A stretch of DNA of 64,000 nucleotides from Episyrphus balteatus (GCF_945859705.1 NC_079134.1:46182402-46246401), one strand, 5' to 3'. Positions 9,330-22,149 are shown, numbered from the stretch's first letter. The notes: a model not told the origin generated them from the sequence alone. Numbers and translations are program-made.

Positions 9330-12130
9330 TATCTTTGTAAAAAAAAGTTACTTTTAAAAGTGTAATGGTCTATTATCAATTATTGCGTGACTGCATATTT
9401 AAAGTGTTTAATAATAATTTATTTCATTATTATATATTTTTTTAAATTTTTTATTTAAGAAAATTTTATCAACATGGTAACTCTAACTCTTAAACTATTT
9501 TATTTATGATTGAGTACACATCTTCAACTACAAACTCATAAATCTAAACACACAAATATAAAAATAAGTTCGTCTTTAAATTGCAACAGAGAATGGCTTC
9601 CCACTTTATAGTTTCTGTTACAATACACGTTACAAGTAATTTCCTGTTTAAAAGCCCATATACTTTATACTACTTATTATTGTGTTTTTTTTTTCTATTT
9701 CTGTGTCACACTTTTATGATTTCTTTATAATTTTTTGTAGGTTTAAGTTTAAATGATATAAATCTGCAAAATAGAAGAGATCTCATTTTTAAGTAATTTT
9801 TTAAATTACCTATACCTGGTTTTTCTCGTTTTGTATCTTACAATACAAATAATGACGAAAATAAAAAATAAGTCTTGAATCTTAAAACAATTTAATTGCT
9901 CTAAAAATGTTGTAGTAAAAATTTAATTGTCATGAACAATGTCCATTTGGAGGGGGTTTAATTTTTAAATAAATTATAACCTTTCTTGAATACAAAGAAT
10001 TAAGATTATGATCAACGATCATAAGAATTTTCAATCCATTTTTTCAAATGCTAAACTAATGAAACGTGATACTTATTCAAGTCGCAAGGTTAGTTTGTTT
10101 GCAAGTATTTCGAAATAGAACTCAAAAATGACGAACTTGACCCCTAGGCTACCTTACTTGAGTTAAATAGAGGAACTATTTTAATTTATGAGTTTCATTT
10201 ACCTAAAGCAAATCATACTCGCGTAGAAACACAAATTGAGGTTTGAAAATATTCTCATTTAAACTTAAGCCGACGACGCTTTGCGCAAATGGTTTGTTGC
10301 ATACAGTGGGGCAAACACAAATTGGGCTTGGAAAAAAAATTGTCATGGTTACTAGTTTTAAAAGCTTTATTTAGCGATAATTAACTGTTCAATTTTTTAG
10401 TTCAGCTTTAAATATTGTTAAAGCTCAGAAAAAAAAAATTTAACAATTTTGCTTCTATAAAGCTCTACAGAAGTAACAACAGCAATTGTAAAACCTTATC
10501 GAAGCTAAAATGCTACTGGAGAATATTCCGATTGATGTCTTCAAAGTGTCCCACTGTACAAGTATGTCCAGCAAGTGGCCGACAACGGAAAGTAAAATTT
10601 TTAAGGCAGACTTCTGTGTTGCGTAGTGAATTATTATTTTGCTGTCTTAATGGCGAGAGTCATGCGATATTTTCTATTGCATAATAAATTAAAACAAATT
10701 AAAGTCTCACCAATATGATGGCTTTTTGCTATTATTAAGGTTTCCTATGTACATAGTAAAGTCATTATGAATTTGTTTTGTCTTGTTTTTTTTGTTGTAA
10801 AAATGCAGGTAAAATGACGAACAAAAAAAAAGATTTGTTTTAAAAATTATATAGAGCGTGTATAATTTCACATTCCTTATTTTTTTTTTAAGAAGTCATA
10901 ATAAATAATATCTTTGAAGAAAAGAAAATGGTTAGATATACAAGGCGAACAAGAAAAATTATGTAGTTTATGATTTTGAACTTTAAGTGCTATTATAAAA
11001 TCCATCGCAGAATAATGATTACGCTAATAGATTTGAAACTTTAAAAAGAGATTAACATTTTGCAGAAGAACGCATTTTGTTATTTGAAAAAAAAAAAAGT
11101 AAAACACCTTTTCAACGCCAATATAATTCAATTCCACAAAGGTAATTAATATTTTTGAACCAAATTACATACACTTGTAAAAGAAGAACTTTCTACACCG
11201 GAAATATTTAAAAACACCTCAGCACTTTTTAAATTTTCTGAATTCGTACTTCTGCACTTTCGCAAATGAAAGAAATATAAAACTGCCAACAGAGAGTATA
11301 TTTATGGAATTGTAAGGTGAACAACCTAAAAATTGGTTTACACCGGCAAAAAATAAATCCGTGTTGCATGCGAATTTGTATATAAACTGGAAATAATAAC
11401 AAAGAAAAAGTGAATTTTATTATTGCTGGCTGATTCGATGATGGTGCGTTTCACAATTTTTTATAGGTCATTAATTAAACTTTAATGGTGGAGGAGTGGT
11501 AACTATCTAGGACATCATTTGCTTATTGATTTTTAAAAGATACTTCTTTTTGTTTCCTCTATAGGGTAAATTTTGTGTTAAAAAGAAGTTAACAACGCCA
11601 GCATTAAGATGATGGATAAATACAAAAAAAAAATGCGTGGATTAACCTGTTGGTTGTTTCTGAGTTCATATACTTTTCTTAGCACTCACTAAAAAACCTA
11701 CTTACATTAAACATTAAAAAAACGGGATAAATTCTGATTGATTGATACCTACTTAACATTAAACTGGCAGAGAAATTGAAAAATTTGGGTTTTTTTAGGT
11801 TTATATACATTTTTAGGGTTAATTTTCCAAATTAATGTCTAAGGTCCAGTACATATAATATTTTGCTGAAAGCGATGTTTCTCCATGTCAAAAAATATTT
11901 TTAAAATACCGTTTGAGAGGTGCAATTAAGAAATTTTCCGCATTTCATAGTTTTTCAAAGGGTTATCTTAATACTGTTTAAAAATTAAAGTCTTAAAATC
12001 TTGACAAGAATATTCTGAACGAAACCCAGAAAGCTATAATCTCAACAGAATGGTTGTTTTCTTCAAAAGAGCTTATATTTTGTTTTTAACTAAAAAAAAT
12101 AACTGAGTGTGGCGTTCAATCTTCCCTGAA
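9330..12130. other. AT-rich intronic DNA, no gene seen
   Basis: No coding or RNA gene was recognised. The 89-residue open frame on the plus strand at 10415-10684 has no family signature and no codon-usage support. Bases 11740-12060 are a diverged relative of 14880-15150, sharing order and phrases such as GAACGAAACCCAG, so both are pieces of one old repeat family. Confidence 0.5.
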
Positions 12131-12137
12131 AATCACG

Positions 12138-12153
12138 TGCCCCCCCCCCCCCA
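12138..12153. repeat. Poly-C tract
   Basis: A run of about fourteen C after CACGTG, followed by AGAACTGG. It resembles the longer C-run at 14758-14777 that marks a transposon end and sits next to the same old repeat family. Confidence 0.7.
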
Positions 12154-12784
12154 GAACTGGTTCATACTTAAAGCAAATCAAATTAGAAGAGTTGTTAAAA
12201 TATATTAATAATAACAGAAAGAACTTGAGTTACTCTTGTCTATTTCTGGCTGGAAATGCGAATTTTATTGTTTGCTGCACCCCTTTCCCATGAAAAGCAT
12301 CACCTCACAAATAAAAAAACGACTATTTGCTGGGTAAACACGACTTTTTTCGATTAAAAAAAAGTGAATTTTCTAAATGTTTTTTTTTTTTTTTTAACTT
12401 AAAAGTGATTTTGGTGAAAAATTTTGATATGGACATCGACAATCAAGGTATGAATGGTTTTCTAAAAAAAATTTAATTGTAACCTATAATGCGTTTTTAT
12501 TTTTCATACGGAGGGGTTGATGTACACACTTAAAAAATTTGCACTTTTTTCGTTGTTTTTTTTTAACATTAGCGTTTTTAAAATAGCGCAACACGCCACA
12601 ACATTGCATAACCTATATATTATTGAACTGCTGGATATGTAGAACAATCTTGCATTTCAAGAGTTTGTCCAATATGGTGTGTCAAAATGCTAAAGTATGG
12701 AATTTTCAAATGTAATAGCTTTTAAAAGTTGCATTGCTTATCAAAATTAAATCCTGCGTTCACAATTTTCATTTTAATTAATAT

Positions 12785-13055
12785 CTTTGGCTCGCTCAAA
12801 ATATAGGAAGAAATCGAAGAAATTTGAATTTTTAGAGATTTTTGAAATATATGTTTGGATACAAAAACAAATATATTAAATATTTTTAGGCTTTCACGTA
12901 AAAGATTATTCCAAGAGAAAACTTTTACGCTTATATTTGTTGGAATTGAACACTTAGTAAAGAATCTGCAAAAAATAAGCGAAAGAAAATAAAACATTTT
13001 TTCATATAAAATCGTTTTTTTCTTCACAACTTCAACCGTTTTGAGCGAGCCAAAG
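12785..13055. mobile_element. 271-bp MITE-like element
   Basis: Perfect 17-bp terminal inverted repeats CTTTGGCTCGCTCAAAA at 12785-12801 and its complement at 13039-13055. The interior is AT-rich with no meaningful coding; the minus-strand open frame across it is a chance frame. No clear target duplication was found, so the family is not assigned. Confidence 0.6.
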
Positions 13056-14042
13056 ACGAACGATATTATAATATTTTTTTTACATATTATGAAACCTTAG
13101 ACACTAATAAAACTTTTGACTACTATTACATTGCAAAATTAGAGTACTTTTTTTCGGCCATACAAAAGTGACACACCCTATTGCCCAAGTTTGCAACACC
13201 GAAAATAAATACCCCTTGAAAAAAAAACTCCTCAAAAGCGACCCTTACTTATAGATTTTTATAAATATTATGTTACTGAAAAAAATTCTCCAGGGATAGC
13301 TTTAAAAATATTTAAAGAAATAATGTTCCAAATTTCAAAAGAATCGGTGCAATAGTTTTTAAGTTATGAGGGGCTGTGGCTTTGAAAACATTAGTTGTGG
13401 GGAGAATGATTTAAGGTTTTGAACTCTGGACTAAAACGTTCGAAAGCGAAATATTAAAATACTCATAACTTGGTCAATTTGGCTCCAATAGACCTACAAT
13501 TTGAACACAATATTCTTGAGATATAAAAAAATTTGAATGCAAATAAAAAAAAACCAAACTGGCTTTCCCGGGAAAAAAGTATGTTTTTTTATCCTTAGGA
13601 ACTTTATAATTTATTAGAATGAAGTCTTTAGTATTTGACTAAAAACTACCAGGTCATTAAATGGTATAAAATTTAATAAAAAATCAATCAAATAACGAAA
13701 ACATTTTTTTTCTTAATTTCATCTTTAAAACTTAATTTCTCAAAAACTATTTAATGAAACAACTTGAGTGAAAAAAATAAAATAAGAATAAATTAATAAC
13801 TTTATGATTTTTAATATTTTTTTTTCTCTCCCGGCTAATCGTGAGGTAAGTGGGTAAGCACTAAAGTATCTTTTACTGTACCAAGAAAATGAAAATTTTT
13901 AATTTCGAATAACTTTTTTGTCATTTGGTACCTTTTTGATGTGGAAAAGGTGATCAAATATTTTTGGCCAGGTTTTAGACCAAAAAACCGCAATGTGCGT
14001 CGTTAAAATTCGCTGCTTGTCAGTCAGTCGTATGATATTTCA

Positions 14043-14473
14043 CACAGAGAAAAATAGACCACATAAAATAGAACAAAAACAATAAGATTTCTCTATGGTT
14101 TTCATCCAAGAAGGAAACCTTATTAAAACAATCGGGTTTTTCTTATTGTTTTAAAATCTGCAAGAAAATAAAAAAAAACGATGACCAGGCTGGGAATCGA
14201 ACTGGAGACTTCAAATCATTAGTCGCCCACCTTACCACCTGAACCAACCTGCCATGAAAATATTGATCGCGATTTTTGTTCTAATGCTTAGTTGCAAAAA
14301 AAATCAACTTTTCAGTCAAATTTTAATAAGATTTTCTCTATAAAAATAATAAGAAATCTCCTTAAAAAAACCTTATTAATCGTTGACTTTAATAAGATTT
14401 CCTTATGAAATGTATGGACGGTAAAACAATATGGCAATCTGTTAGTTTTTAGCGGGTCATATTTTTCTCTGTG
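14043..14473 (-). mobile_element. tRNA-carrying MITE, copy 1
   Basis: A 431-base element with terminal inverted repeats starting CACAGAGAAAAATA, followed by GACC on both ends with one indel, flanked by a CA dinucleotide on each side. It is near-identical to 21696-22133 and, reversed, to 43893-44322. Subterminal regions carry AATAAGATTT and TTATTAAAA words. The centre holds a tRNA-like unit on the minus strand. No protein is encoded. High identity among copies implies fairly recent spread. Confidence 0.85.
14181..14256 (-). ncRNA. tRNA-like Pol III unit in MITE copy 1
   Basis: Read on the minus strand: a D-arm-like TTGGTTCAGGTGGTAAG (A box with about two deviations), a stem GACT...AGTC in the anticodon position, and an exact B-box core GTTCGATTCC. 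A run of T, the Pol III stop signal, follows within a few bases. Acceptor-stem pairing is incomplete. It looks like a tRNA-derived promoter unit, not a decoding tRNA. Confidence 0.6.
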
Positions 14474-14739
14474 CACTTTATTTCTAAAGGCTTAACTACA
14501 TACACCACTTTTTGGAAAAAGTACAAAAGTGAAAATATTTTTTTTCTGGCTAGCGCAATTTTTTTGTGAAAAAGAGTATACATATTGTTTTTTATACCAA
14601 AAACTTAGCGTTCTGAATCATTTGTTTCAATTTTCCAGCCCGAAAAACTACAAAAATGGGTTTGAAAGTGTTCACTTTTGTACTTTTTCACTGTTCGAGC
14701 CAATGTAATTAAGGCTTAACTGTTATTGCTGATTTTTTT

Positions 14740-14805
14740 GCCAATCCGTCCCTCGTGCCCCCCCCCCCCCCCCCCCCAGAAAAAAATCCTGGATCCGCCC
14801 TTGTA
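14740..14805. mobile_element. Probable hAT-like element end (poly-C, GGATCCGCCC)
   Basis: A run of about twenty C is followed by AGAAAAAAATCCTGGATCCG and CCC. Read on the other strand this resembles CAGGGGCGGATCCAGG-type hAT termini ending in a G-run. The partner end was not found, so limits and superfamily are uncertain. Confidence 0.35.
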
Positions 14806-15199
14806 TGAAGGTACATTTCAGAGCATTTAAAACCAAACTTTTTGATCTCAGAAAAAAAAAAAAACAATTTAGCCCAGGAAATAAATAGAGAATTCGAAAA
14901 ACTGGATAAATTCGTATGAAGTACTAAACACTAAACTGATAAAATAGTTGAAAAAATGGAATTTTTAAGTTTTGAATGTTTCAATGGCTAATGGTATCTA
15001 AGTAGTTGTCTTTTGCTGAAAGTAATGCTAGTTCATTAAAAAAAAATCCTTTTAAAATACCGTAAATTTTGTATACATAGTTTCGATAGGGATATCCAAA
15101 AATCTCCTCGAAAACTAAGGACTTAAAAACCTTCGCACGGATGTTTTGAACGAAACCCAGGGTGTAACTCATCAACTAACAACCCTTAAATCGTTTTTG

Positions 15200-17590
15200 G
15201 GTCAAAGCACTGGAGGTGGCAAATTGCAATATCTGTTTTATAAAAAAATAACTCATTTTTAGACCTAGAATGTTCACGGAAATGACGTTTTGACCTTTAT
15301 TATATTTTTTTTTAGCATTGTACCTATTGTAAAACAAAATATTTTTGAGAATATATTATAGTGACCTATCATGACAAAAAAATATAATTTTAATCTAGAA
15401 TCATTGCAAAAGTGACGTTCCCGAAAAGACGGTTAATTGATGTACGCTACTTAGAGGTAACAATGAAACATAATTTAAGAGTTTAAAATTTTGAACAAAT
15501 ATGGATTTAAAATAAAAAAAAGTTAACCCCATGATTCTTTTGTATTAGAAGTTTTAATCTCAACGGAATGGTTGATTTACTGGAAAACTTCGTTCTTTTC
15601 TTTTTTCATGATGCATGAAAATAAAAATTTAATCAAAATAAAATGTTTTTAAGTGAAAACTTCTTTAGTATCGTAGTGATTTGAAACGCAATGAAACGAA
15701 AAAGCGGCAGGAAAAAGCAATTGATTATAAATTTTTTGTTTTAATAGATAAATGAATGAAAATTATACTGTAGATAAATATTAGAATAATCTATAATTGT
15801 ACAAAGTTTGAATTAATTTCATAGTCAAAATCCTGAGATAACGGTGAAAAGATGTTTTTTTTTCTAAACACGTTATATCTTTTGTTGTAGAGCACATACA
15901 AATTTCGTTTAACTTCAATGAGCATGCTGATAATATTAACTTTTTTTTGAAAATACTCAAATTTGTGTACAAACGAAAACGACGAAGTTAAAAAAAAAAT
16001 ATTTTTCCTGCCTAAACTAACGGTTTTTTTTTGATCTTAGGAAAGTGCCTAAAAATAAATATTAGATAGTGTTTTGTTTGAATTTGCATTTATATATAAA
16101 AATAAATAATTATTTAGGCAAACTCAATTTTTTACTCCGTAAATTTCGAAATAACTAAGTAATAATGAAGATACTAGAAAACGTGTTTTTTTTTTCTAAA
16201 AGGCAAGTCGATTAACATTATTATTTTTAAAATTTGCGACCTTGGGTTACAAGGGGTTAAATATTTTGAATTATTTTGAAAATGTTTGTTTTTTTTTTTT
16301 TTTAAATGAGTCTATTTTTTTATAAAAGCATTTTTTTTTTCGGAAAAATGTGTCAGACCGGGGTATGCTATTGAAAATATTAAAGCTTCTTAATTATTAT
16401 ACCAGTCCTCTGGTCTTACAACCATCTACAAGGTCTAACAAATAAAAAAATTTATTTACTAGTTATTGCTTTGATGTTGCGGAAGTTTGTTTTTAAATTT
16501 TTGCTTTTATTTATACAAGCTTGTTTTGTTTTTTTAAAGTGATGTTATTAATTTTGTTTTAATTTTCTTTTAATTACAGTCTAAAATGAAAATAAAAACA
16601 AAAAACAGACACGTGTATTTAAGTAGTAAAATTATTTTCGTTTTAATAATTTTCCTTACCTATTCAAAAGCAAAAATAATTTTTCCTAGATGTTTCCCTA
16701 ATGCTAAATGCTATACACACAAAAAAACGCAAAACACGCAAGAAAATCACGGCTTTATCAATCAGTACAACATTGAATATCTAACACTGACAGTTAATTG
16801 CGAGTGATTAAAATAAAATCTATTCGTTAGTGGATGGAAATGAAAATGGTTACAACATACCTAACTAACTAACGCAATTATTTCCCACTTTGTGTTTGAC
16901 CATTTGGAAAAGTTAAAGCTATCTCCCTTTACTCCTACCCTTGTTTAACTACCTACCTACGCCTATAAGAAAATGAACTTTGTTATATCGAATATCGAAA
17001 GAAAATTAGTTTGTTGTTGTTTTATTTCCGACAACAAGGAAACAAGACAATTTTCTGTTAATCACTTTGATTTTTTTTTTCAATTTTACTACTTCGAACT
17101 TTTTGTTGTTTTATTTAGTTTTTAAATGTTTTTTTTTAATTGAGAATAAAGTTCGAAATGGCTTACTTAAAGTTAGTTACTTAATTCAATGGTGCCAAAA
17201 TGCATTTAAAATTAAATACCCACAACTTAAACATACAAATTAAAAATAAAATAGATAAAATCACAATACCATAAGTGACTGCATTTTACTGTAGCTTTGC
17301 ATGTTATAAACCCTTTCAGAGCTTTACTTAAAACTCAAATAAATAGAACACAAAGGACCTATTAGATACGCCCTTACTCTTCATGGCATCATTTGCGATG
17401 TAGTGCAAAATCAATATTTAAAAAAAAACAGCTATGTTATGAATAATTAGCATGCGAAATATAGAATTATGTTAGGTATAGTTAATTAAGGAGTGTTTTT
17501 TTTTTGTTTGATTTTGTAGATTAAAGGGAGTGTACAGATGACACATGCATGTTGTTACTATGATTATTTTCATTTTAAAAGAGAATGTTT
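15200..17590. other. AT-rich intronic DNA
   Basis: No conserved coding seen. The one frame worth noting is a 73-residue plus-strand frame (16586-16807) with a signal-peptide-like start, treated in the findings. Long T-runs occur at 16200-16340. Confidence 0.45.
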
Positions 17591-17599
17591 TCCATTTAA

Positions 17600-18251
17600 A
17601 CTAGTCCTACCCGCGACTATCGATCATCCCCATGGAGATGTCATAATAGTTTAACATTCACCTCTTTTCGGTGCATGCCGGGTCACAGAGTTATTCTTGG
17701 AAACTTCGAAGCAGATGAGCTCACCAGAAATGGAACTCTAATACCAATTTCTGCCAACAAGGCAAATATTGGTATACCAATCGCAACGTGCAAACTCATG
17801 CTGAAAGCAAGAAGCTATAGAGGCAACAAACAAGATGGTCAAACATTATAACATGCCAAACGACCAAGCAGATCTGGCCTAGGCTAGATCTAAAACGTTC
17901 AAAACATGTATTATCTCTAAGCAGATTGCATATCAGCTCTGTAATAGTTTCTAACGACTTCTGTAGAAGTTCCTTGATGAGGAAGAAGAAGGAACAATCC
18001 AACATCTTCTCTGCTCATGTCCTGCCCTTTCCAGTAGACGTTAAAAATACTTGGAAAAATATTTCTTGGAAGATACTAATGAACTAATTAATACTGACAT
18101 CTGCAACCTTCACCGCTTCATTAAAAGCTCCAACTGGTTTAATAAGTGAGGAATTTCCTTGCAAAATCATGGTATCACAACGGACCAATAAGTGGTCTAA
18201 GTGTCAGTCGTTTTCCTGACAGAAATTTCTACCTAACCTAACCTAACCTAG
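17600..18251 (+). pseudogene. 3' end of a non-LTR retrotransposon with RNase H
   Basis: From about 17669 the plus strand reads MPGHRVILGNFEADEL and on to TRNGT, the final RNase H segment of an I/LOA/R1-type LINE (GH...GNE.AD.LA). It continues in frame to RSYRGNKQDG, then breaks. Near 17980 another frame reads EEGTIQHLLCSCPAL, the typical C-terminal Cys/His segment. Several stops and frameshifts show that it is dead. The copy ends with four CCTAA units at 18231-18251, the tandem tail by which such LINEs prime. The 5' part, including reverse transcriptase, is missing. Confidence 0.75.
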
Positions 18252-18259
18252 TTCTTCTT

Positions 18260-20550
18260 ACATTCAAATAGTAAGTTGGAATATAGAAACATTTTATGCA
18301 AAAAAAAAAAAAAAACAAATTCTAAAATGGATTTAGGCTTAAAAAAGAAAAAAATCCTAAGAATGTTAAAGGTTTTTATAATTAAAAAAAAGAAAATGTA
18401 AAAAAAAGTGAAATTTTCAATTTTTTAAAAATAACACTAAATTTAGTTTTTTTTTTTTTAATTTTAATATTTAGGCAGGTATAGCTGCTCAAAACTTTCT
18501 GTATTAAAATATTTGTTGAAGTCAGTTTAGTGTCAATAATATAAAATATACCGAATCAATTTTCAACTCAAATTGCATCCATATTTAAGGCTTTGAAAGT
18601 CATAAAAATAAAAAAAAAAAAAAACATGAAAAAGTGAAGTTTTGATTTAAAAAATGCTTTGTAAGCGACCGAAACATAACAATTTTGATTGGAATAGTGT
18701 TAAACATATAGCTATATACAGGAATAGCTTTTCTCTAAACTAAAAACTGCTTTAAAAAACTTAATTATTCGAAATTATCAGTATTTTAATAGTCCCGACC
18801 TAAGATTTTATTTTCCAAATATCTCGAAAACCTGAGCCAAGTTTTTAAAACGGTTGCCACCACTGATTTCAGCACACTCTAATTAACTAGAACCGATGTG
18901 TCTCCGCTCTGTTGCAAAAAAAAAGTTCTAAAAACTATCACAGTGTTTAGTTACCGACTTCCAAAAAGGAGGAGGTATTCAATTCGTCTGTATTTTTTTC
19001 TTTTTTTTATGTTTGTTACCTATTAACTTTGGACTAAGTGAAGCAATTTTTTCGGACTTTTTTTCTCAGTTTCTCAAAAAATTATAGGTAATTATCATAA
19101 AGACACCAAACTTTTTACTTTTTTATATGCCTGAATAAAATTTGACTATACAAAAACATTCGTAAGCTTGTATCAAACTTTGACAGGTAATTCTTTCTAA
19201 TTAGTTATTCTTACTAATTGTGCTCCCCCAAAATAAAATTAACTTGCAATGATGAGACTGATTCAATTAAATACACAATGCACTCTATAAATAGAAGAAC
19301 TCTCATAGTTCATAGAAATTCTACGCAGAGTGAAAGGAAGTCGTATATACCGAGTGTTATATAGAACTAATAAACTTAAGAGCATAGCACTTAGTAACGA
19401 TCACAGCAAAAGCTTTCTCAACTTGCAAACAGTTGCTACCTTAACAAATAACAACTAATCTTAACAAGTACAAATGATTAGATTAATAAAAAAAAGTTAT
19501 TTTTTGTTTAGTACAAACATTCAAAGGTGATGACTTTTAATTATAATTTATTTTGCTTACGTCAATAAAAGTGTTATTTTTTTTCAAATTAATATGCTAA
19601 AAGGCTATTATTGAAACACCAAAAGTGTGTGACTTGAGTTACAATATTAAATTATTACAAAAAAAATTACTTATAATTATGCAGATGATTTAAGATTTTG
19701 GATTTAAACCTTATCTATTTGATAAATAGGAAATAAAACTTACACAACAAAATCTATTTTAATTCATAGTATAATAGATGCATTTTCAATAAATACATTC
19801 ATAATAAAAGTGAAACACTTGAAATTTAAGAGGAAAAGGGTTGAATTATAAAACTATTCGCATGTAATTAAGTTAGAATGCAGTTTGGCTGATGATTCAA
19901 CTCTACGATGTTATAATCAGAATTCGAAATGGACTTTTAGTTGAATTACTCACATAGAAATAGACCGCTCAATTAAAAATGACAGGACACGAACGGTGAA
20001 ACAAGTAATTTTTTTTTGATTCATCGGATGCAATCATTGAATAAATTAATAAAATCAAAGATCCGTTACTTGTATGAACTTATTTTTTTATTTTAATTGG
20101 TATTACTTTGATTTAAAAAAAATGAAAAATGTTCTTCGTTCCTCTAAAAATAAAGAATTAAGACAAGGTGATACACCTCTATAAATTACAGACTTGTAAA
20201 TCGATAGTGAAAATACAATTAAATTTGGAAATATTTATACTCTCCATCTAGTTGGACAATCTTTTCAAATTTTTAAATGTTCATTGAATAAACAAAAAAA
20301 AAATTGTCGGAACCCCAAATCCAAATTATTATAGTGTCATAAACTAAACATGTAGCTTGTCACAAACATAATTTGCTTGAGGAAACATACCTTCCAATGG
20401 GTTTATACAATTTTCTAATCACTTTCGATTTTTATGAGAGTTTTAGATTTTGTTCAATGCGTCTAGAGAAACTTTGAAAAAAAGATGTATCTAGGTACTA
20501 AATTTAAATCAGACAAGCAAACAAATTTCTTAATATTTTAAACAATGATA
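18260..20550. other. AT-rich intronic DNA, nothing recognised
   Basis: Long A/T runs, no open frame with a family signature, no clear inverted-repeat element. Confidence 0.45.
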
Positions 20551-20560
20551 TAAACAATAC

Positions 20561-21597
20561 CAGGGCCCTATTGCACCAACCACTTTGTACTTTGCATTTT
20601 GCAACCTTGCACCTTAACTTTGCAAATTCTATTGCAACAAACTCCAATTTGCAAAGAGGAAATTATTTTTTTGAAAAGTAAAACAAAAATTCCCTCTTTG
20701 CAAATTTTGTTGCACCAACCACAAAATTGCAAAGCACAAAGTACTTTTCTAAAAAGCGCAAAGTTTTGCCAATTTGCAAAGAATTCTTTGATTTCGTTGC
20801 ACCAAACAAATTGAATAATGCCAATTCCATTATTATAACTGAAAATCATATTTTTATTCAAAATAAATTTTCTCCAATCATAAAATTTCAAAAATTAAAT
20901 TTTAATTTAATTTTCCGCTGATAAATAAAAGAAATAAAAATGTTTCAATTGTCTTGAAAACCAAACACAGATCACAGATATTTGACACGTCAAAAGGAGT
21001 TTAGGAATGATGTTCAGCTGTCAAATAGTTACAAATTGTAACTAAACAAAAGACTATAGTTTGATATTATAAAAATAAATAAACTATGGTAAAATAAAAA
21101 ACGCACCTCTGCGCTCTACTTCAAGGCCACATAGCCTCCTCTAGAATTGCCAACCACCTTATTCAAAATTATGGGTCATTCAATGAATGATTGCAATTTA
21201 AAGTTTAAATAATGATATTATATTGATATTAAAAATTCTATTATTTTCTTCTTTAAACAAATTGCAGCAAAGCAACAGTCTTAGTAACTATAACCAAAAG
21301 AATAACAAATGATATAGTAAAGTACAATAAAATTTCAAAAGATATCGTTGTTTAAGTAAAAAAAGAAGATTTCAACCTTTTTAAACAACGAAAAGAAGTT
21401 GAAAATATTTACTGCTTTACTTTGCAAATTTTCAAATTACGCAAAGTTCCATTAAAAACATTAAAAATTGCAAAGTGCAAAGTGGGGGAACTTTGAATGT
21501 TTGGTGAAACACTTTGCACTTTTACTTTGCAGAAAAGTATTGTTTTGCAAAGTTGCAAAATGCTAAGTGCAAAGTGGTTTGGTGCAATAGGGCTCAG
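20561..21597. mobile_element. 1.04-kb TIR element with TTTGCAA-rich ends
   Basis: The left end CAGGGCCCTATTGCACCAA and the right end, other strand, CTGAGCCCTATTGCACCAA, are followed on both sides by CCACTTTG.ACTTTGCATTTT-like sequence, giving about 50 bases of inverted repeat. TTTGCAA or its complement recurs many times just inside both ends. CAG-type ends suggest hAT, but the flanks (AACAATAC and GTGGTATG) are not duplicates. Open frames inside are produced by the repeated words and have no transposase motifs. Confidence 0.65.
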
Positions 21598-21695
21598 GTG
21601 GTATGCGTAAACAAGTCTGAAAACAAAAATGTGTATGGCGTCTATGGGTTTTTAATTTGAATAAGCTGGAATGTATAAAATTGCAATTTGACCTA

Positions 21696-22133
21696 CACAG
21701 AGAAAAATAGACCACATAAAATAGAACAAAAACAATAAGATTTCTCTATGGTTTTCACCCAAGAAGGAAACCTTATTAAAACAATCGGGTTTTCCTTATT
21801 TTTTTTTAAATCTGCACTTGTAGGGTTTTGAAAAGAAAAAAAAAAAAAAGATGACCAGGCCGGGAATCGAACTGGAGACTTCAAATCATTAGTCGCTCAC
21901 CTTACCACCTGAACCATGCTGCCATGAAAATATTGATCGCGATTTTTGTTCTAGTGCTAAGTTGCCAAAAAAATCAACTTTTCAGTCAAATTTTAATAAG
22001 ATTTTCTCTATAAAAATAATAAGAAATCTCCTTAAAAAAACCTTATTAATCGTTGATTTTAATAAGATTTCCGATGGACGGTAAAAAAATATGGCAATCT
22101 GTTAGTTTTTAGCGGCTCATATTTTTCTCTGTG
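21696..22133 (-). mobile_element. tRNA-carrying MITE, copy 2
   Basis: Same family and orientation as 14043-14473, 438 bases, bordered by TA on both sides (21694-21695 and 22134-22135). The tRNA-like unit lies at 21851-21926 on the minus strand with the B-box core GTTCGATTCC intact. It differs from copy 1 by small indels in A/T runs and a short deletion near 22073. Confidence 0.85.
21851..21926 (-). ncRNA. tRNA-like Pol III unit in MITE copy 2
   Basis: Same layout as in copy 1: D-arm-like block, anticodon-stem-like GACT...AGTC, exact B-box core, then T-runs on the minus strand. Copy-specific changes in the first stem show that the acceptor pairing is not under constraint. Confidence 0.55.
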
Positions 22134-22149
22134 TAGGGTTGTGTATAAT

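Noticed and set aside
20568..20921. Frames of about 64-107 residues at the left end of the TTTGCAA-rich element
   Set aside because: They are made of repeated TTTGCAA words in overlapping frames on both strands, with no transposase or other protein signature.
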